Assembly (NCBI RefSeq): GCF_000213175.1
Contig: NW_009799179.1
Span: 5,987,658-6,051,657 of the forward strand
Reading direction: 5' to 3'
Source: Neurospora tetrasperma FGSC 2508
Taxonomy: Eukaryota > Ascomycota > Sordariomycetes > Sordariales > Sordariaceae
Length of the DNA: 64,000 nt
Positions 47,848 to 61,400 of this stretch are shown here, in pieces. Position 1 is the stretch's first letter; every line of letters begins with the position of its first letter. Both the position numbers and the translations under genes were made by a program. The notes beneath the pieces were generated by a model, which was not told where the DNA came from, did not search any database, and saw only the letters and a list, made by a program, of their open reading frames with translations.

Positions 47848-49560
47848 GGGAATCCTTCCCCGCACCCACCCCATTCCCTATATATACCCTGTCCCACTAC
47901 ATAACAGCTATTATATAATACAGCCGTTTTTACTAGTAATTTGGCATTTTGCAATATCTACAGACATGGCACTAGATAATTAGACAGCTGTAACCTTCCC
48001 AATCTTCTTAAAGTAGGGCTTCTAATAATCTATTAATATTCTAGTAGTATTGAGTATATTATAGACTACCTCTATCTACTCTAAATACTAATGTTTAATA
48101 GCTCTATAAACTCTATCTTAGAGAGGGAGGAGGTTAATAATCTTTCGATAGCTGCCTCCTCCTCTCTCGCCCTCTACTCTCGTACTCTTACCTCCTAATA
48201 TCTCTCCAATTCGTTATTTCCATCCTTATCCTCATTTACTATAATACAACTACGTACTTTACTCTAGGCACAATGAATACGAGCGTTACAAACATCCATC
48301 TTATTAATACTAGGCCCCAGTTTATACCAGGAATAGTAATACTATACTAAGGTTCGAATAGGTACTATATTACCAAATATACTACGGGGTATTGTAGCCT
48401 TCTTACTTTAGGCTAGTAAAATAGCTTCGTTACTAAACGGGCTACCCTATTTGGGAGGACGGGCTTTAAGGACTCTTATAACTACTAAACGAAGTTGTAG
48501 ATATTAATTTACTACGTCCTATAGTATACATTAATATAAGGAAGCTTCGGTTATAGAATGGGGTTAGTTAATACTTATACGTTATTAACGAAGGTATTAA
48601 AACGGATAAATTTTTTTTCTATTTATCAGAACGCCCCCTTCCCTACCCTTATTAAGGATAACCTTTATTTTATAGGTATAAGGGAGGTTATACTAGGTAC
48701 GGAAATTATATGAGTAGGGTCCTAAATCTATATTGAATAGCTGTTTAGGGGTAGGGAGGTTTACTTTTAATTAGTAATACTACTTCTTAAGTAAATTTAA
48801 CCCCTAAACAATTAATTCTAATAGAGTTGTACTTATTTATTTATTACTAGCTTATTTAATTTATAAACGTAAAGTAAAAATACTCATCTTCTCCTTAACC
48901 TATAAGTAACGGTTAAGTATATAAGCGTTGTAAGTATTATAAAGTCCAACGAGACTACTATAAGCTGAGAGCTTAAAAGATTTTAATAAACTATTATTAA
49001 ATTCGTTTAACAATATAGTACGGTAGTTATAATTAAAGTAATTCTTCGTATAGTAGCCTACCTACTCCACCTTATATAATATTAGGTTGAATCTAATCTA
49101 CCTAATAATAGACTTTTATAATTCTTTAAATTAACGATAGAGTAGAAATTAAACAACTACAAAATCCGGTACAAAAGTAGTGTAGATTATATGCTGCTAT
49201 AGATAAAATAGCGCTAATCTAGTATTAACAACATTAGTAGTTAGCGGCCCTAAGTTAAACTACATTCTCTTAACTATCCTAAGCTTCTAGTATAGCCGGT
49301 GTAATTGTTAGCGGTCATCTACATCTCCCTAGTTAATTATAGCCGCCTCGTTCCCGAAGGACTATAATAATAATAAGCTAGAATTCTTATTACTAGATTC
49401 TCTATTATTAGACCCTTCGTTATTACCCTTATTTCTATTATTAGCATTATTATTATTAGTAGTAATACTATTACCAGTAGCTATGGGGACCTAATCCTTT
49501 TTAAAATAATTACTAATATTATAATTAATATACTATATATAACGCTACCCGAGTGCGGCG
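47848..49560 (-). mobile_element. Partial MULE (C-terminal half and right end)
   Basis: The right tip GGGAATCCTTCCCCGCACCC starts at 47848 and is followed by the subterminal block shared with 16575-16730 (GCCGTTTT..CTAGTAATTT). The minus strand then carries the acidic MULE tail (NELERYQEVRVREQRAREEE, about 48200-48150) and C-terminal transposase sequence up to about 49400, alignable with 15480-15830. The catalytic core and left end are missing. A Ser/Asn-rich stretch (about 49500-49380) precedes it. In-frame stops are mainly TAA/TAG. The boundary with the LINE at its right is uncertain within about 60 bases. Confidence 0.75.
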
Positions 49561-49979
49561 AGGGATAAGAATAAGGAAGCAGCTATTATAAGAGTTCGGC
49601 CTTAGAAGAAAAGGGACGGGGAGAGTAGAGGCCTGCTCCTTGTGGAAGTCGCCACCTCGTCGGCGGCGTACTTCCTCTAGGACAACCTCTTCCTCTAGGA
49701 CGGCGGCGCATACCCCTACGAACCGTTCTAAGCCTCAAGCAACGTCCAATAATACTATAAATGTTAGGGAATCGGATATACAACGAAATTCTATCGCTAA
49801 GAAGATATCTACGCCCGCTATAGCGAAGCTAAATACGAAGGAGATTATTTCAACGAAGTAAATTATCCTTTTAACGAAAATAAATTATTCGTTTATAATA
49901 AACCGTATAGGAAGAAAGGCTATTTTATATATAGTCGAAAGGAGTATCCCCTTCTCCGAAAGGCTAAAATAGGTAGTCA

Positions 49980-50011
49980 TTCCTTAGCCGGAGCCGGATG
50001 TGGCCAACGAA
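49980..50011 (-). other. Helentron 3' terminal hairpin, copy 3
   Basis: On the minus strand the arms are TTCGTTGGCC and GGCTAAGGAA, pairing with one G-G mismatch and one G-T wobble. It is preceded by GGCGTTTCACTGTC, as in copy 4. Confidence 0.75.
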
Positions 50012-50159
50012 GACAGTGAAACGCCTTTTATCCTAGTATAATAAACGTTAAGATAATGAAGAATCTTTATAAATAAGATTATTATTTTAATATTTATATT
50101 ATATTAATACCTATATAGTATATAATATTAAATTATTATTATATAATATATTTATTTGT

Positions 50160-50290
50160 AGGGGCCTCGCCGGCCCCCTGTACCCCCGCGACTAACCCTA
50201 ACCCTAACTACCCCTTATATAAATAATTTATTCACAAGCGGGGGCCTCCCGCCGGCCCCCTACAACCCCGGAGCTAACCCTAACCCTAAC
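50160..50290 (-). repeat. Duplicated GC-rich palindromic module
   Basis: GGGGCCTCGCCGGCCCC-type sequence plus a C-rich segment and CTAACCCTAACCC occurs twice, at about 50161-50212 and 50239-50290, separated by a short AT-rich piece. Copy 4 has one such module (about 20036-20072). Each module can fold into a GC-rich hairpin. Confidence 0.75.
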
Positions 50291-50455
50291 TAACCCTACT
50301 CCTAACTAACCCTAATCCTAACTAACCCTAATCCTAACTAACCCTAATCCTAACTAACCCTAATCCTAACTAACCCTAATCCTAACTAACCCTAATCCTA
50401 ACTAACCCTAATCCTAACTAACTCTAACCCTAACTAACCCTAACCCTAATTCTTC
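50273..50455 (-). repeat. Telomere-like minisatellite in Helentron copy 3
   Basis: About eleven 16-bp units close to CTAACCCTAATCCTAA (plus strand), with pure CTAACCCTAA at both edges. Each unit resembles slightly decayed TTAGGG telomere repeat. It lies inside the transposon, 3' of the tRNA-like sequence, and is not a chromosome end. Confidence 0.88.
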
Positions 50456-50660
50456 TATTTTGAGAATTATCTTCATTATTACTTAAGGATTTTCTTCCTT
50501 TTACTAAAAAAAGAAAAAAAAGAAATCTTTTTAAAAATTCTTTTTTATTAAAATAATATTTTAAGAATTTTTACGTTAATTTCTTTATTATCTCTACCTA
50601 CTATTAGCTTTAAATTTTTAATTATTAAATAGCTTTTTTTTCTTTTATAAAAGAAAAACT

Positions 50661-50733
50661 TAACTCCAGGCTGGATTGAACTAACTACTTCTATAATATT
50701 AGAGTAATAGAATAACCATTAAGCTACTAAATT
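50661..50733 (-). ncRNA. tRNA-like sequence inside Helentron copy 3
   Basis: These 73 nt match 4092-4164. The A-box-like TAGCTTAATGGTTA is better preserved here, and GTTCAATCC (B-box-like) and the 32-nt spacing are exact. Acceptor arm AATTTAG/TGGAGTT pairs in six of seven positions counting wobbles, with A73, and T5 begins two bases later (50658-50654). T33 is present; the apparent anticodon is AAT. The D stem and part of the T stem do not pair, so a charged, working tRNA is unlikely. The shared layout in two copies shows that it is a standing part of the element. Confidence 0.5.
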
Positions 50734-51559
50734 TATTAAGTAACTAACTCAAATCATTGAAAAGGGATACCTTTTCCTTTACTTATATTATTAAAAGGCT
50801 AAAAGAAAAAAAAAACGAAAAAAAAAGAAGAAGAAAAAAGAAAAAGAACTCGAATATAAAATTTAAAAATTTTTTTTTCATTTTTTCATTTTCTAAATTT
50901 TTAATTTCTAATTTCCAACCCTAATTCCAACCCCCTCCCAAAATTCCAGGGTTAAAGGCGCTATTGTAACCAAAATTCTTCTTTTTATCTTCTTTTGCTT
51001 TTCTCTCGATAATTAGAGCGTATATTATAATGTAATTAGTACTAAAATGACCGCCTTATTTTTCTCGTTATTTTAACACCCTATATACTTTAATATATAT
51101 AACGGTCGAAGAGTAATTTTAATTGCAAAGGAAGAAGTAGTTTTTTATAATTGAAAGTACGGGCCTCGAATTAAACTCGATATCCAAATTTCCTCTTTAA
51201 GATAGAGGGCTCCGTAATTAATAGTATTTGGACTGCTATAGATAGAACCGCCGCTCCTTCCTCGCTTCGAAGTGGGCCCATAGCACTACGACCTCTGATG
51301 TAGATTTCTGCCACGATTTTTGGGCCCGACAACGAATCTATAAAGGAATGGGCGTTTCAATAAGGGTATCCTATTAAACGCCCTTCCTAATTCCTATACT
51401 ATTACTACCTTAGAGAAATAGATTGGAAGAGGTACGAAGAAAGGATAGTACAAAAAAACCGTTAATCCAATTTCCTAATTAAAACCTCTAGCCTTATAGG
51501 GCTTAATAAAGATATATTACTTACGTTCGTAGAACGTAGGGGAGAATCGACCGTATAGT

Positions 51560-54500
51560 AGTAATAGTATTTATATAGCTATAGCCCTTCTAAAGGAAGT
51601 AATAGCCTTATCCTCCGCTATAGGAATAAAAGGAATTCTATTTTAGGGTAATATATAATTTAATTAAGAATATTCTATTAAAATATAAGAAAGTTATATA
51701 AGAAAGGGAAGCTTTTATTCAAATAAGAGGAGATTTACAATATTATAGCGATTTAAGAGCCGGGTAAGAATTTAAGTAGGGATATCTATTATTCTAAGGG
51801 CGGGAGGTATTTTAGGGTCGATTATTTAGAAAAGGGAAGGGTAGTAATATATATAAATAAGAGGTAGAATTTAAAGGACGTTAATTTTTAAATTAAGAAG
51901 GACTAAATTATAGTAATATCTTAAAATTCAAAGGATTTAATCACCGTCTATTTCATTTATTCCTTTATTTTAATATAAGGAATATTAAAATACTAGTAGG
52001 GGTTTCTACTCTTCGAATTCATCAAGACCGGACCCTTAGCAGGAAATTAAATTATAATTGTAAATTTCACCTTTTATTATCCCGATTAGGATTTAAAGAA
52101 TAGAATTAATTTAAGGGTTACACACCTCTTTATATAAGTATAATATTAGAAATCTAATTTATTTACCCCCCGTAATAAACTAATAAAGTTTAATAATATT
52201 ATATAAAGCGAAAGAAATAGAATAATCAATTATATATAGTTACTACCTAGGGTTAAAGCTAAATATTAGGGAATATAGTAGTACGAATAAATTATTTTAA
52301 ATTATTACCGTCAAAGAATTTAAATTTACATAGGGAAAAGCAATTGGAGGATAGAAGAGAAAGGAGGATATAATTAGAGTTTCATAAATATAATTAAAAT
52401 GAAGAAGGCGGTAGAGAAATAGATTTCGGTTTTAGAAAGGATGGATATAATAGAGGATTTCAAATAAACTTTTTATAAGTTCGATAGAGAACTTACTAGT
52501 ATTATAAAAGAATTTATCCTATACCGGAAGAAAAGTTAAAGGAGGAAAGTAGATTAATAAACGTTGAAATATAAAACAGTTATAAAGGAAGTATAGTAGA
52601 AGTATTAAATATAATTTGGGTATTAAATGCTATTAAATTAAAGGGAATTTATTATAATAATTATAAAAAAGAAGAGGTTTATAGTAAAAGTATAGTAAAT
52701 AATATAGTACGAAGGTATCGTTAAAGCTTTAAAGAACCTAAATTAATTTTAATTTATAAAGAAATAGGTTCGAACCTAAAATTACTATTTAATAAATTCG
52801 TTTAAACTATTAATACTTTAAATTTACGAAAGGGTAATAGAAATTAGAAATTATAGTAATAAGGCCGAAACTTTTACTAACTATTTTTTGCCGAAGGTAA
52901 ACGCTTTAATATATTATTTGCCGGATTAAATTAAATTAATAAATAGTATTAACCCGATAATTATTAGCGAATTGATTATTAAAGAGGACGTTTAGAACGT
53001 CTTCTCCCGGATAGCGTTTAATAAAGCCCTAGGCGTCGATTAATATTTAAATAGATTCTTAGAATTATATAAGTATATATCCTAATAAGCGATAGTATAT
53101 TTAGTATTAACTAGTTTCCGGTTCAGATATTTCCTATAACAGTTTAAAAATATAAAAGGAATTATTTTTAAAAAGTTTAAAAAGCATATTACTTAATAGA
53201 AATCAGCGGGTATATAGAGGCTTATATTACTATCTAATAATATTAGAAACATCTTCGACGTTTTTATAGTTAAAAGATTTATATAGGTAGCTAAAGAATT
53301 TGAATTCCTACCGGAGGGTTAAATAAGTAATTAAATAGGCTGTTTAATAGAATTTATAGTCCGGGTAATTACTAATATAATTTATATAGTTTAGAAATTC
53401 AGGGTTGTAACGTCCTATATACTCCTCAATTTAAAGGGAGTATTTAATAGAATTAATTATAGGTAATTTCTATTTACTTTATAGGATATATAATTCCCGA
53501 TATAGATTATTAAGTAAGTAGTTAGCTTCATTGCTAATAGAAGAGGCTCCCTCTTTTTCGATAATGAAAAATTCCGCTCTTATATCATTATAATAAACGT
53601 ACTTTAAGGCTCCCCACTCTCTTCTATCCTTTTTATACTCTTTATTACCCTAGTATATTAAAAGTTAATAATAATTTTAAATATAATTACCGTCGGTATT
53701 ATAAATAATATTAATATTATTATAATAGTATATATTATTAAAGAGAATTATTGAATTTTATAAGTAGTATGGGAGATATATTCGGAATAGGTAGGGGCGA
53801 GAGGTATAGAGTTCGAAGTAAATAAAATAGAATTAAGATATTTATTACGGACGGAGGTACTAAGTACGGAAACTCTTTAATTTAAGGACGTAGTATTTTA
53901 ACCGACGGAATTAATAAAATTCCTCGGGGTTTAGTCAGATTATAAAGTTAATTATTAAGCTTATACGGAAGTAGTGAAATAGAAAATAAAAATTTTAACA
54001 AATATATTTATAAGGTTAATTAAAAATATAGGGTTATTCCTTCATTTGGGCAAGGGAAATATTCATTAAATTTATTTATAATACTATTATACGTAGAGCT
54101 TTAGTATTCTACTGATTGATTAAAATCTATAGGGAATTGTAGCGGATGTAATCAGATTGGCAAAGTATTAGACTAAATATTCGAAAGTTATTACTAGAGT
54201 ATATAAAACTATACTAATATAGAATTTAAAAATAGAAACCTTTTATTCACCGTTCGACTTTTATTTTAATAAATGAGTCTAGGCCTTCGAAGAAAGGTTC
54301 GTCCGAACGGAATAAATAAAATTAGTCCGGGGAATTATAACCTAAGTAATTAACTATATTTAAATATAATAAATTAGAAGTTAGTTATCCGTCGCTAAAT
54401 TAGAAAGTAGTATAATTAAAATTCGGTAGGCCGAAGAGTAGGTATTAATAGAAAAATTACTAGTAATTATAGCCGGTCCTCCTTCGGAATTAGGGACCCT

Positions 54501-55000
54501 ACTATTACTATTATAAATTCTAGAACTAATAATTACCGACCGAAAGGAATAGTTAAAAAATATAATAAATTGAAAATAGGTATTGTACTATAGTTATTCT
54601 TCAACGGTAGTAGTAATAAAATTGAATCGACGGTACGAGTTTACTATCGCCGACCTTAACCCTAAATTTAATGATAAAGCTATTTAATAATATATAATTA
54701 ATATAAGGAAAGTGATGAAAAGAAGGAAAATTCGAATATTCAAGAAAGACAAAGACGAACCGTATCTATTAATTGAAGCGAAGAGCTCCTTTTTAAGCTA
54801 AACTAGAATAGAGGTTATTAGACTTCAGGCATTCCTCTTCCGGAAGAAGGTATTGAATATTTAAATACCTATCTACATTTAAGGGTTAGAGAAGGACACC
54901 TTCGCCTATATTATTTTGAATTTACTTTAATATAGAAGGCTTCTAATAATCGGATTTAGATAATTAGCTATTAACGAAAGAAGAGTTCTAAGAGTACTTA
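51560..55000 (+). pseudogene. LINE ORF2: endonuclease and reverse transcriptase (broken)
   Basis: Endonuclease-type sequence comes first: IIAI.EPGKNLSRDIYYSKG with GRYFRVDYLEKG (about 51740-51820), and a degraded GDFN-H..WD motif at about 52060-52095. The reverse transcriptase follows: RLILLSNNIRNIFD (about 53215-53260), LPEG and IGCLIEFIVRVITNIIYIV (about 53310-53380), LNLKGVFNRINYR (about 53430), SLFFDNEKFRS (about 53550), and the FADD motif as GIINNINI (about 53695), both Asp replaced by Asn. Near 54810-54960 a C-terminal block resembles the Cys/His region of LINE proteins (RLQAFLFRKKVLNI). The RNase H domain of Tad1 elements was not found. The clade call is by motif resemblance. Confidence 0.75.
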
Positions 55001-55219
55001 GATAATAGAATTAAAGCCGAAAGGATACTATTATAAATATTAAGGTTAGGTAAATTAAAGGAGTATTACCTAGTAATTAAATTAGAGGAGGAGTAATGTA
55101 AGGAGATTATAAGGTACTTTTAAGGAGGGAATAAATTATTCATAATACTAGAATAAGAGAATAAGGGATAGGGGAGAAACAATTATATTAATTATAAATA
55201 CGTTTTAAATTATAGTTAT

Positions 55220-55459
55220 TGTCACAGGCATTGCTACCATGTTCCTGTATATAGATAGAGGGTGCTGTACTGCATTAAGTGCAGTCAACTGTGCAGCTGC
55301 CTGCGTGCAGTACAACAGTCACGTGCATACGTGCTGTGGTCCGCGTACTGGACCCATACGGCGTGCCCTATATAGTTCTCGTACGCGTATAGGTTTCTCT
55401 TTCTATTCCTCGTACAATAATGAAAGTCTTACCTTAGTGCTTATTCGCGCCCTATAATA
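55220..55459 (+). repeat. 5' LTR of Ty3 D
   Basis: It begins TGTCACAGGCATTGC. Its first half keeps many CA/TG steps while its last part is more RIP-like. A small open frame inside is incidental. Confidence 0.9.
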
Positions 55460-58400
55460 CTTTATTATACCTAACCTTCGCGTTAAAGCGTAATAAGTAA
55501 TTTCGGTCGAATTAAATTTAGTAGAGGTTAATGTAATAAATCGGTTTTTACGAAATTTACTCTTTGGCGAATTGTATAATCGTTGATAGCGAATTGGAAA
55601 TTCTGAACCCTAAAATAGTAAATAAATATTTAGAATAACGAGGGTGCAATTATCGTATTGTACAATACGGTAAAAAGAATATCTATTTTCTTATTCTAGT
55701 TTTTAACGAACTATTAATCCAATTATTTATTCAGGTAATTCAATTGTTTATTCAAATAAGATATTTAATAATTAGGATTATAATAGTAACGGTTAAATCG
55801 ACCTTGCTAGGGTTTTCCCTTCCCTATTTGAAGGCTTTAACGTATTATTCGCTATTTATAGTAATAATTCTAATATTAGCCTTCGGGTTTTACCTAACTT
55901 CGCAATATAACTTAGGAATTATGGAGAAATCAGAAAGTTATTATATTATTTTAAGAAAAAGATTAAACTATTTAACGAAAACGTTATAGCCGAGTAGGAG
56001 AAATTTAAAGACTATAAGCGCGACGCCGAAACCAATATCAAGAAGATGAGCTATAAGATAGGATAAATAGTTAATTATATTGGTAAATTCAAGGGTATTA
56101 AAAATAGGTCGTAGATTATTAAGGGTCCTATAGAATTAATATAATTAGGTCGTTAAAGATAATATATCCTTAGAGTAGAAGTTGGTTATAGTTGAGAAAG
56201 AGAAAGTAGTTTAGGAGAGTAATATAATTAAGATTATTATTAAGAAGGAGAGCGACTATTAGAATATTTTTAATTTACTAGCTACGGTTAACGCTATATT
56301 TAACGAATTCAAGTAGGAATATAGTAATATACGTATTGTGATTAAAATCGTATAAGACGAGGCCGCTAAAATATAAGAGGATATTAAAATTATTTAGGAC
56401 GATTTCTACTTAGCCGAAGAAAGTATATTCGTTACTGAAAACAACCTAGTAGCGGCCTCAGAATAATTTAAAGTAATTATTAAAGGTAGGTTCCAAACTA
56501 TAATTAAAAATATTACGGACGGGGATATTAGTAGTATAGAATATAATAGTAACCCTCGAGGATTAGGTAAAGGAACCGGCTTTAGCCCTAGCAATACAAG
56601 TAGCGGTCCTAGTAATAACGGCCCTTATAGATTGGGTAAAAGGACCAGCTTTAGCCCTAGTAAAATAAATAACGGTCCTAGAAATAGAGGAAGTTTTCCT
56701 AGAAATAGTAGAAATTTCCCTAGTAGTAGTAGGGGATTCCCTAATAGAGGTTTCCCCGGCGGAGGGTTCCCCGGCGGGCCCGGAGGTCCCGGCAGCCCTA
56801 AAAGTCCCGGCGGTCCTAGAAGTTACCCGCCCCTCCCCTCTAACCCCTAATCCAATTATTACTATAAAGTTTTTTATTAAGACCCCGAAGATTTTGATAG
56901 CGAGGAGATAAATACTATTAAGGACTATAACGCTTATAACGTTTAGAATTTAAATATTCGTAGCTATTAATTAATAGATAGATACGAATTCTCTAACGAA
57001 TTATTTAAACTCCTCTATACTATAACCTACTTAAACAGTGAGGCTAAAGTTAGTATTAACAATTATTATTAATTTATCCTAAATAAATTTTATTATTTAA
57101 TTTAATGAAAATAGAAAACAAGCAAGGAGTTCCTTACTTACCTAAATAAACGCTACAAATAAGGTGACTTTATAACTATAGTAGAGAGAGAGTTATTAAA
57201 TTTTAAATAAATTAATAAGTATATTAATTATAAAGATTTCGAAGCTAAATTCGTTTCGTTAGTAAATCGTTACAATTATAATATAATTACTAAAGTTTGC
57301 CTCTTATATTAAAAAGTAGTTAAATTATTAATTAATTCGGTTTCCTACTATTACGTTCAACTGAAATATAACGATTAGAAGGGATAATTTACTTTATTCC
57401 GTAGTATTATTAAAGTATATACTAAAGTATTGCTTTATAATAATTATATCCAAACGACTACGAATAATAATAATAGTAATAATAAAAGTAGTAGTAATGA
57501 TAGTAGTAAGTAGAAGGACCCCGACTCTATAGATATAGATCGTACCAAATTTACAGAAATTTATAAAAACGTCCTATAAGAACATTATAATAAAGGTAAT
57601 TATATAAACTATAATAAAGGAAAATATTTAGCTAAAGACTATAGAAGTAATATTAATTATAGAATTAGAAGTAAGTAACCTAACTATTCGGGTTTAAGTA
57701 TTACTATACGCTAAAGCTCTAATATAAGCGCCCTAATTACTAATAGTATAATAGTAAATATAACTTACCCTACACTAACTATATTTATAGTCCTAATAAC
57801 CCTAACCCCCGCCGTCCTAATTCTATAGACAAATGATAAACCCTAGGGCTATATTGTACCCCAGGGTATTCCGGGATATAAAGAGGAAAGATAAGGGCAA
57901 AGACAAAAAAATTTAATATTTATACAATTGGTTATTGAAAGATCGAGCTATTTAAATTAAGTATTTTAAAATTCTATAAGCAAAATACAACCCTCCTTTC
58001 TACGTATTTTTAATATTCCTAATATAATAGTAAAGTAGAATATATACTACTAATTAATTTAGAATATTCGGGTAAAGCCTTTATTAATTGTTCGTTTGCG
58101 GAAAAAGTTTATTTAGAATTCAAAATACTAAAGAAGCCAAGACTATTACATTTAATAGATGGCGCTTTTAAACGTATTAATAATTATAAAGAGGTTATTC
58201 GGTTCTTTATAGCCAATTTAGCGGTAAATTACCCAGTTATTTTAGGGTAGCTATAATTACAATTCTATAACTTAAATATGGACTAGGTAATTAATAAAAT
58301 TATTTAGAATGTTAGATATATAGGGATATATATAAATTAACCTTTAGAAATAGTAGTATTCCTAGACGAGGCTTAAGAAATAGAAGAATCTGAAGAATCC

Positions 58401-61400
58401 GAAGACGAATCCTACAACTTTAAAAATGAGTCCGAAGATGAATTTAAAGAGGAGGATATCCTTGATTGGACGATTAATATTACTAAGGCCCCTAAAGGAA
58501 ATGAAACTATAATAATAGACTTCATATCCCCGCTAATTTACATAAATAAATTCGAAGAACTATTCGGTTTAGAAAGGAAGCTTACGCCTAAGAAAGTTAG
58601 AATATAAGTTAGGATTATTAGTAGGCGGAGAGTCTAAATAATATTATAATTAGAGAGAGTTAAACGTACAACGTTCTAGCCCTTTATACTTATAATTAGT
58701 ATAGTAGCGTTAAACTTTTTAGACTTTAAATTAATTAATATAAGAATATTTATATTTAATATTAGGTTGAGGGGAATTTAAGTAAATTTAATAATATAAA
58801 TAGAATTCGAAGAGGTATAGAAGGAGAAGAAAGAAATTATTTCTATATTAATTCTATTGGAAGATACTTCGAAAAATATGATATAGGGTAAGGGCGAGCT
58901 TTATAAGTACTACTTTAAGGATACTAAAGTCTATAAATTTATTAACTTATATTAAAAAGAACCTATAGGAGAAAAAATAGGCGCGTAATCCTTTTAATTT
59001 AGCGAGGCGGCCCGAGATTTCGTTAATTGTATTTGTAAGTTAGGGTTCGGAGAGGAGACGTAAGAAAAGAAAGAGCCTGTACAATTATCCGAAATTAATA
59101 AAATCTATAGCATTATAAAGGAAAACGTATAAAAGTTTATAGAGAAATTTATAAAGCTAAAATATATACCGAAATAAATGAAAGTATAATTCTTTAATAA
59201 ATATAAGGATTTATTATACGTTATAAACCCTATAAACATTAAAGTAATCTTTAAGTACCGTTTATGCAATTATAAAATTAAATTGAAATTAGGAATGGAG
59301 TCGTTACTTTACTCTAAAGCGAAACTAATATTACCCTAAAAATTGAAGGTTATTAAATAATAGTTGGATAATAATTTAACGAAGGAATTTGTCCGACTAT
59401 CGACTTCGGATATCGCCTCTCCAATCTTACTAGTAAGGAAGTTAGGCGGCGGTATAAGAATTTATATTAATTATAAAAGTATTAATAATATCTCTTTCAA
59501 AAATAAATACCCGTTACTATTAATTAAAGAAATGCTGGACGCTATTTATCAAGCTAAATAGTTTATTAAAATTAGTATAATCGCGGTATTTTATACATTA
59601 TATATAATTGAGGGCTACGAATAATTAACAGTATTTATTATACAATTCGCGCTATACGAATTATTAATCTATCTGTTTGGATTTTTAGAAATACTAGCCT
59701 CGTTCCAAAACTTTGTTAATAATATATTATATAACGTCCTTAATATTTATATAATAGCCTACTTTAATAATATCCTAATCTTCTCAGAAACTTATAAAAA
59801 CTATATTAAATACGTCCGAGAAGTACTTTAACATTTAATTAATATAGGCCTCTAAATTAATATTAATAAATACGAATTTTATATATAAAGAACTAAATAC
59901 CTAGGATTATTTATTATTCCGGGTAGTATCGAAATAGATCCCGAGAAGGTAGTAACGGTTATTAAATAGGAAGTACCGACTAATAGACGCTAATTATAAC
60001 GGTTCTTAGGTTTTACGAACTCCTATAGGAGATTTATCACCGGCTTTTCTTATATAGGTAAACTACTATATAAGCTAATAAAAAGAATAATCGAATAGAA
60101 GTAGAATAAAGAATATAATAACGCCTTTAAATCCCTAAAGATAAAATTCATATTTATACCGGTATTAAAGACGTATAACTAGGAGAAGCCTATAATTATT
60201 GAAGTTAATACTTTAAATTAATTATTGGGAAGTACCCTCTCTTAAATATATAACGAGGAGCTCTATCTAATAATTTATTTCTTAGACAAGTATTCGGCGG
60301 CCGAATATAATTACAATATATATATTAAAGAACTATTAGTAATTATTAAGGCGCTAGAAGAGTAGAGGCCGGAATCGGAAGGAGTTACTAAACTTTCTAA
60401 AATTATTACGGATTATAAGAATTTAAAGATATTTAGTACTACGAAGAAGCTTGTTCCCCGGCATATATAGTAATTTAAATTTCTATCTAAATTTATTTTA
60501 CAATTAAATACCAGCCGAGATTGATAAGTATTAGGCCCGACACTTTAGGCCGGAAGCTAGAATATATTCTTAAAGACGAAATAAACAATAGGCTAAAAGC
60601 TAGGAAGAAGCTACTTATCGACCTAGACCGCTTTAACTAATCCTTTAATAATAGGCAGCTCTTAAACGTCGAAGGCGAAGGATTCATGATAAATATTATA
60701 TTAGAAGACGGAGCCCCCTTTATTATATATATTCTAAAAGATAGCTTTAAGAATAACGATATTAAAGGGCTAGGTATTCATACAAATAATTTAATAGATC
60801 GTACTTATATTAATTCTCTTATAATAGCCGATATCCGGGAAACTATCCGAGTGGGAAATTGTTATCCGAAGTACTTAAAGAAGAAACTAAAGATCCTATT
60901 CGTCGAATACTATATAGTTAATAATAATATAATATTCTAGAATACGTTAGTAATTCCTCCTAATACTAAGAAAGTCTAATTAGAGTTAATCTACCGTACT
61001 TATTTATTAGTATAAGGGGGTTACCCGGATAGAGATAAAATAGTAGTATTAATATATCGGTATTTCTGATTATGAATAATTATAATAATAAACGTTTACT
61101 ATAGGGTATATATTCTTTATAGTAGGACTAAGGCTACTAAAATATTACCGGTAGGGTTTTTAAAGCTTTTACTAATCCTATATACTCTTTAGAAGGATAT
61201 TTTTATCGACTACGTTACCCTATTCCCTAAATTAAAGAAGGCAAGTGGATGTATTAAATACGAATATATACTATTTGTAGTAAATAGACTTACAAAGATA
61301 CGACACTTTATTCTAATAGAAGGACTATTAATAGAAAAATTAGTAGAAAAGTTTATTAACTATATTTATATACTTTATAGCCTCTCAAATACTATTATAT

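Larger units (their letters stand above)
49975..51359 (-). mobile_element. Non-autonomous Helentron, copy 3
   Basis: Read on the minus strand: left end GAAACGCCCATTCC (from 51358), GC-rich block (GGTCGTAGTGCTATGGGCCC), A/T-rich sequence with a long homopyrimidine run, tRNA-like sequence (50733-50661) with T5, telomere-like array, two GC-rich palindromic modules, inverted motif GGCGTTTC, hairpin (50011-49980). It is inserted in the LINE in its opposite orientation. No coding sequence. The structure parallels copy 1 and explains what the assembly gap in copy 1 may contain. The 3' end is uncertain by a few bases. Confidence 0.75.
49600..55219 (+). mobile_element. Tad1-like LINE (non-LTR retrotransposon), interrupted
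   Basis: An Arg/Ser/Thr-rich leader (PPRRRRTSSRTTSSSRTAAH, 49649-49708) fits an ORF1-type protein. A Helentron (about 49975-51359) is inserted, after which endonuclease and reverse transcriptase follow. No poly(A) tail could be identified. The 3' part is cut by Ty3 D, whose 5-bp duplication GTTAT starts at 55215. The element is heavily RIP-altered, with most stops at Gln or Trp positions. Exact 5' and 3' ends are unknown. Confidence 0.78.

Noticed and set aside
50273-50455. CRISPR-like array
   Set aside because: Units are directly adjacent 16-mers without spacers and are telomere-like; the genome is eukaryotic.
50160-50455. True telomere or chromosome end
   Set aside because: Repeats are decayed, 16 bp in period and bounded by transposon sequence on both sides.
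55239-55457. 72-codon frame with several Cys residues
   Set aside because: It lies wholly inside the 5' LTR of Ty3 D; small Cys-rich effector-like reading is not supported by a signal peptide.
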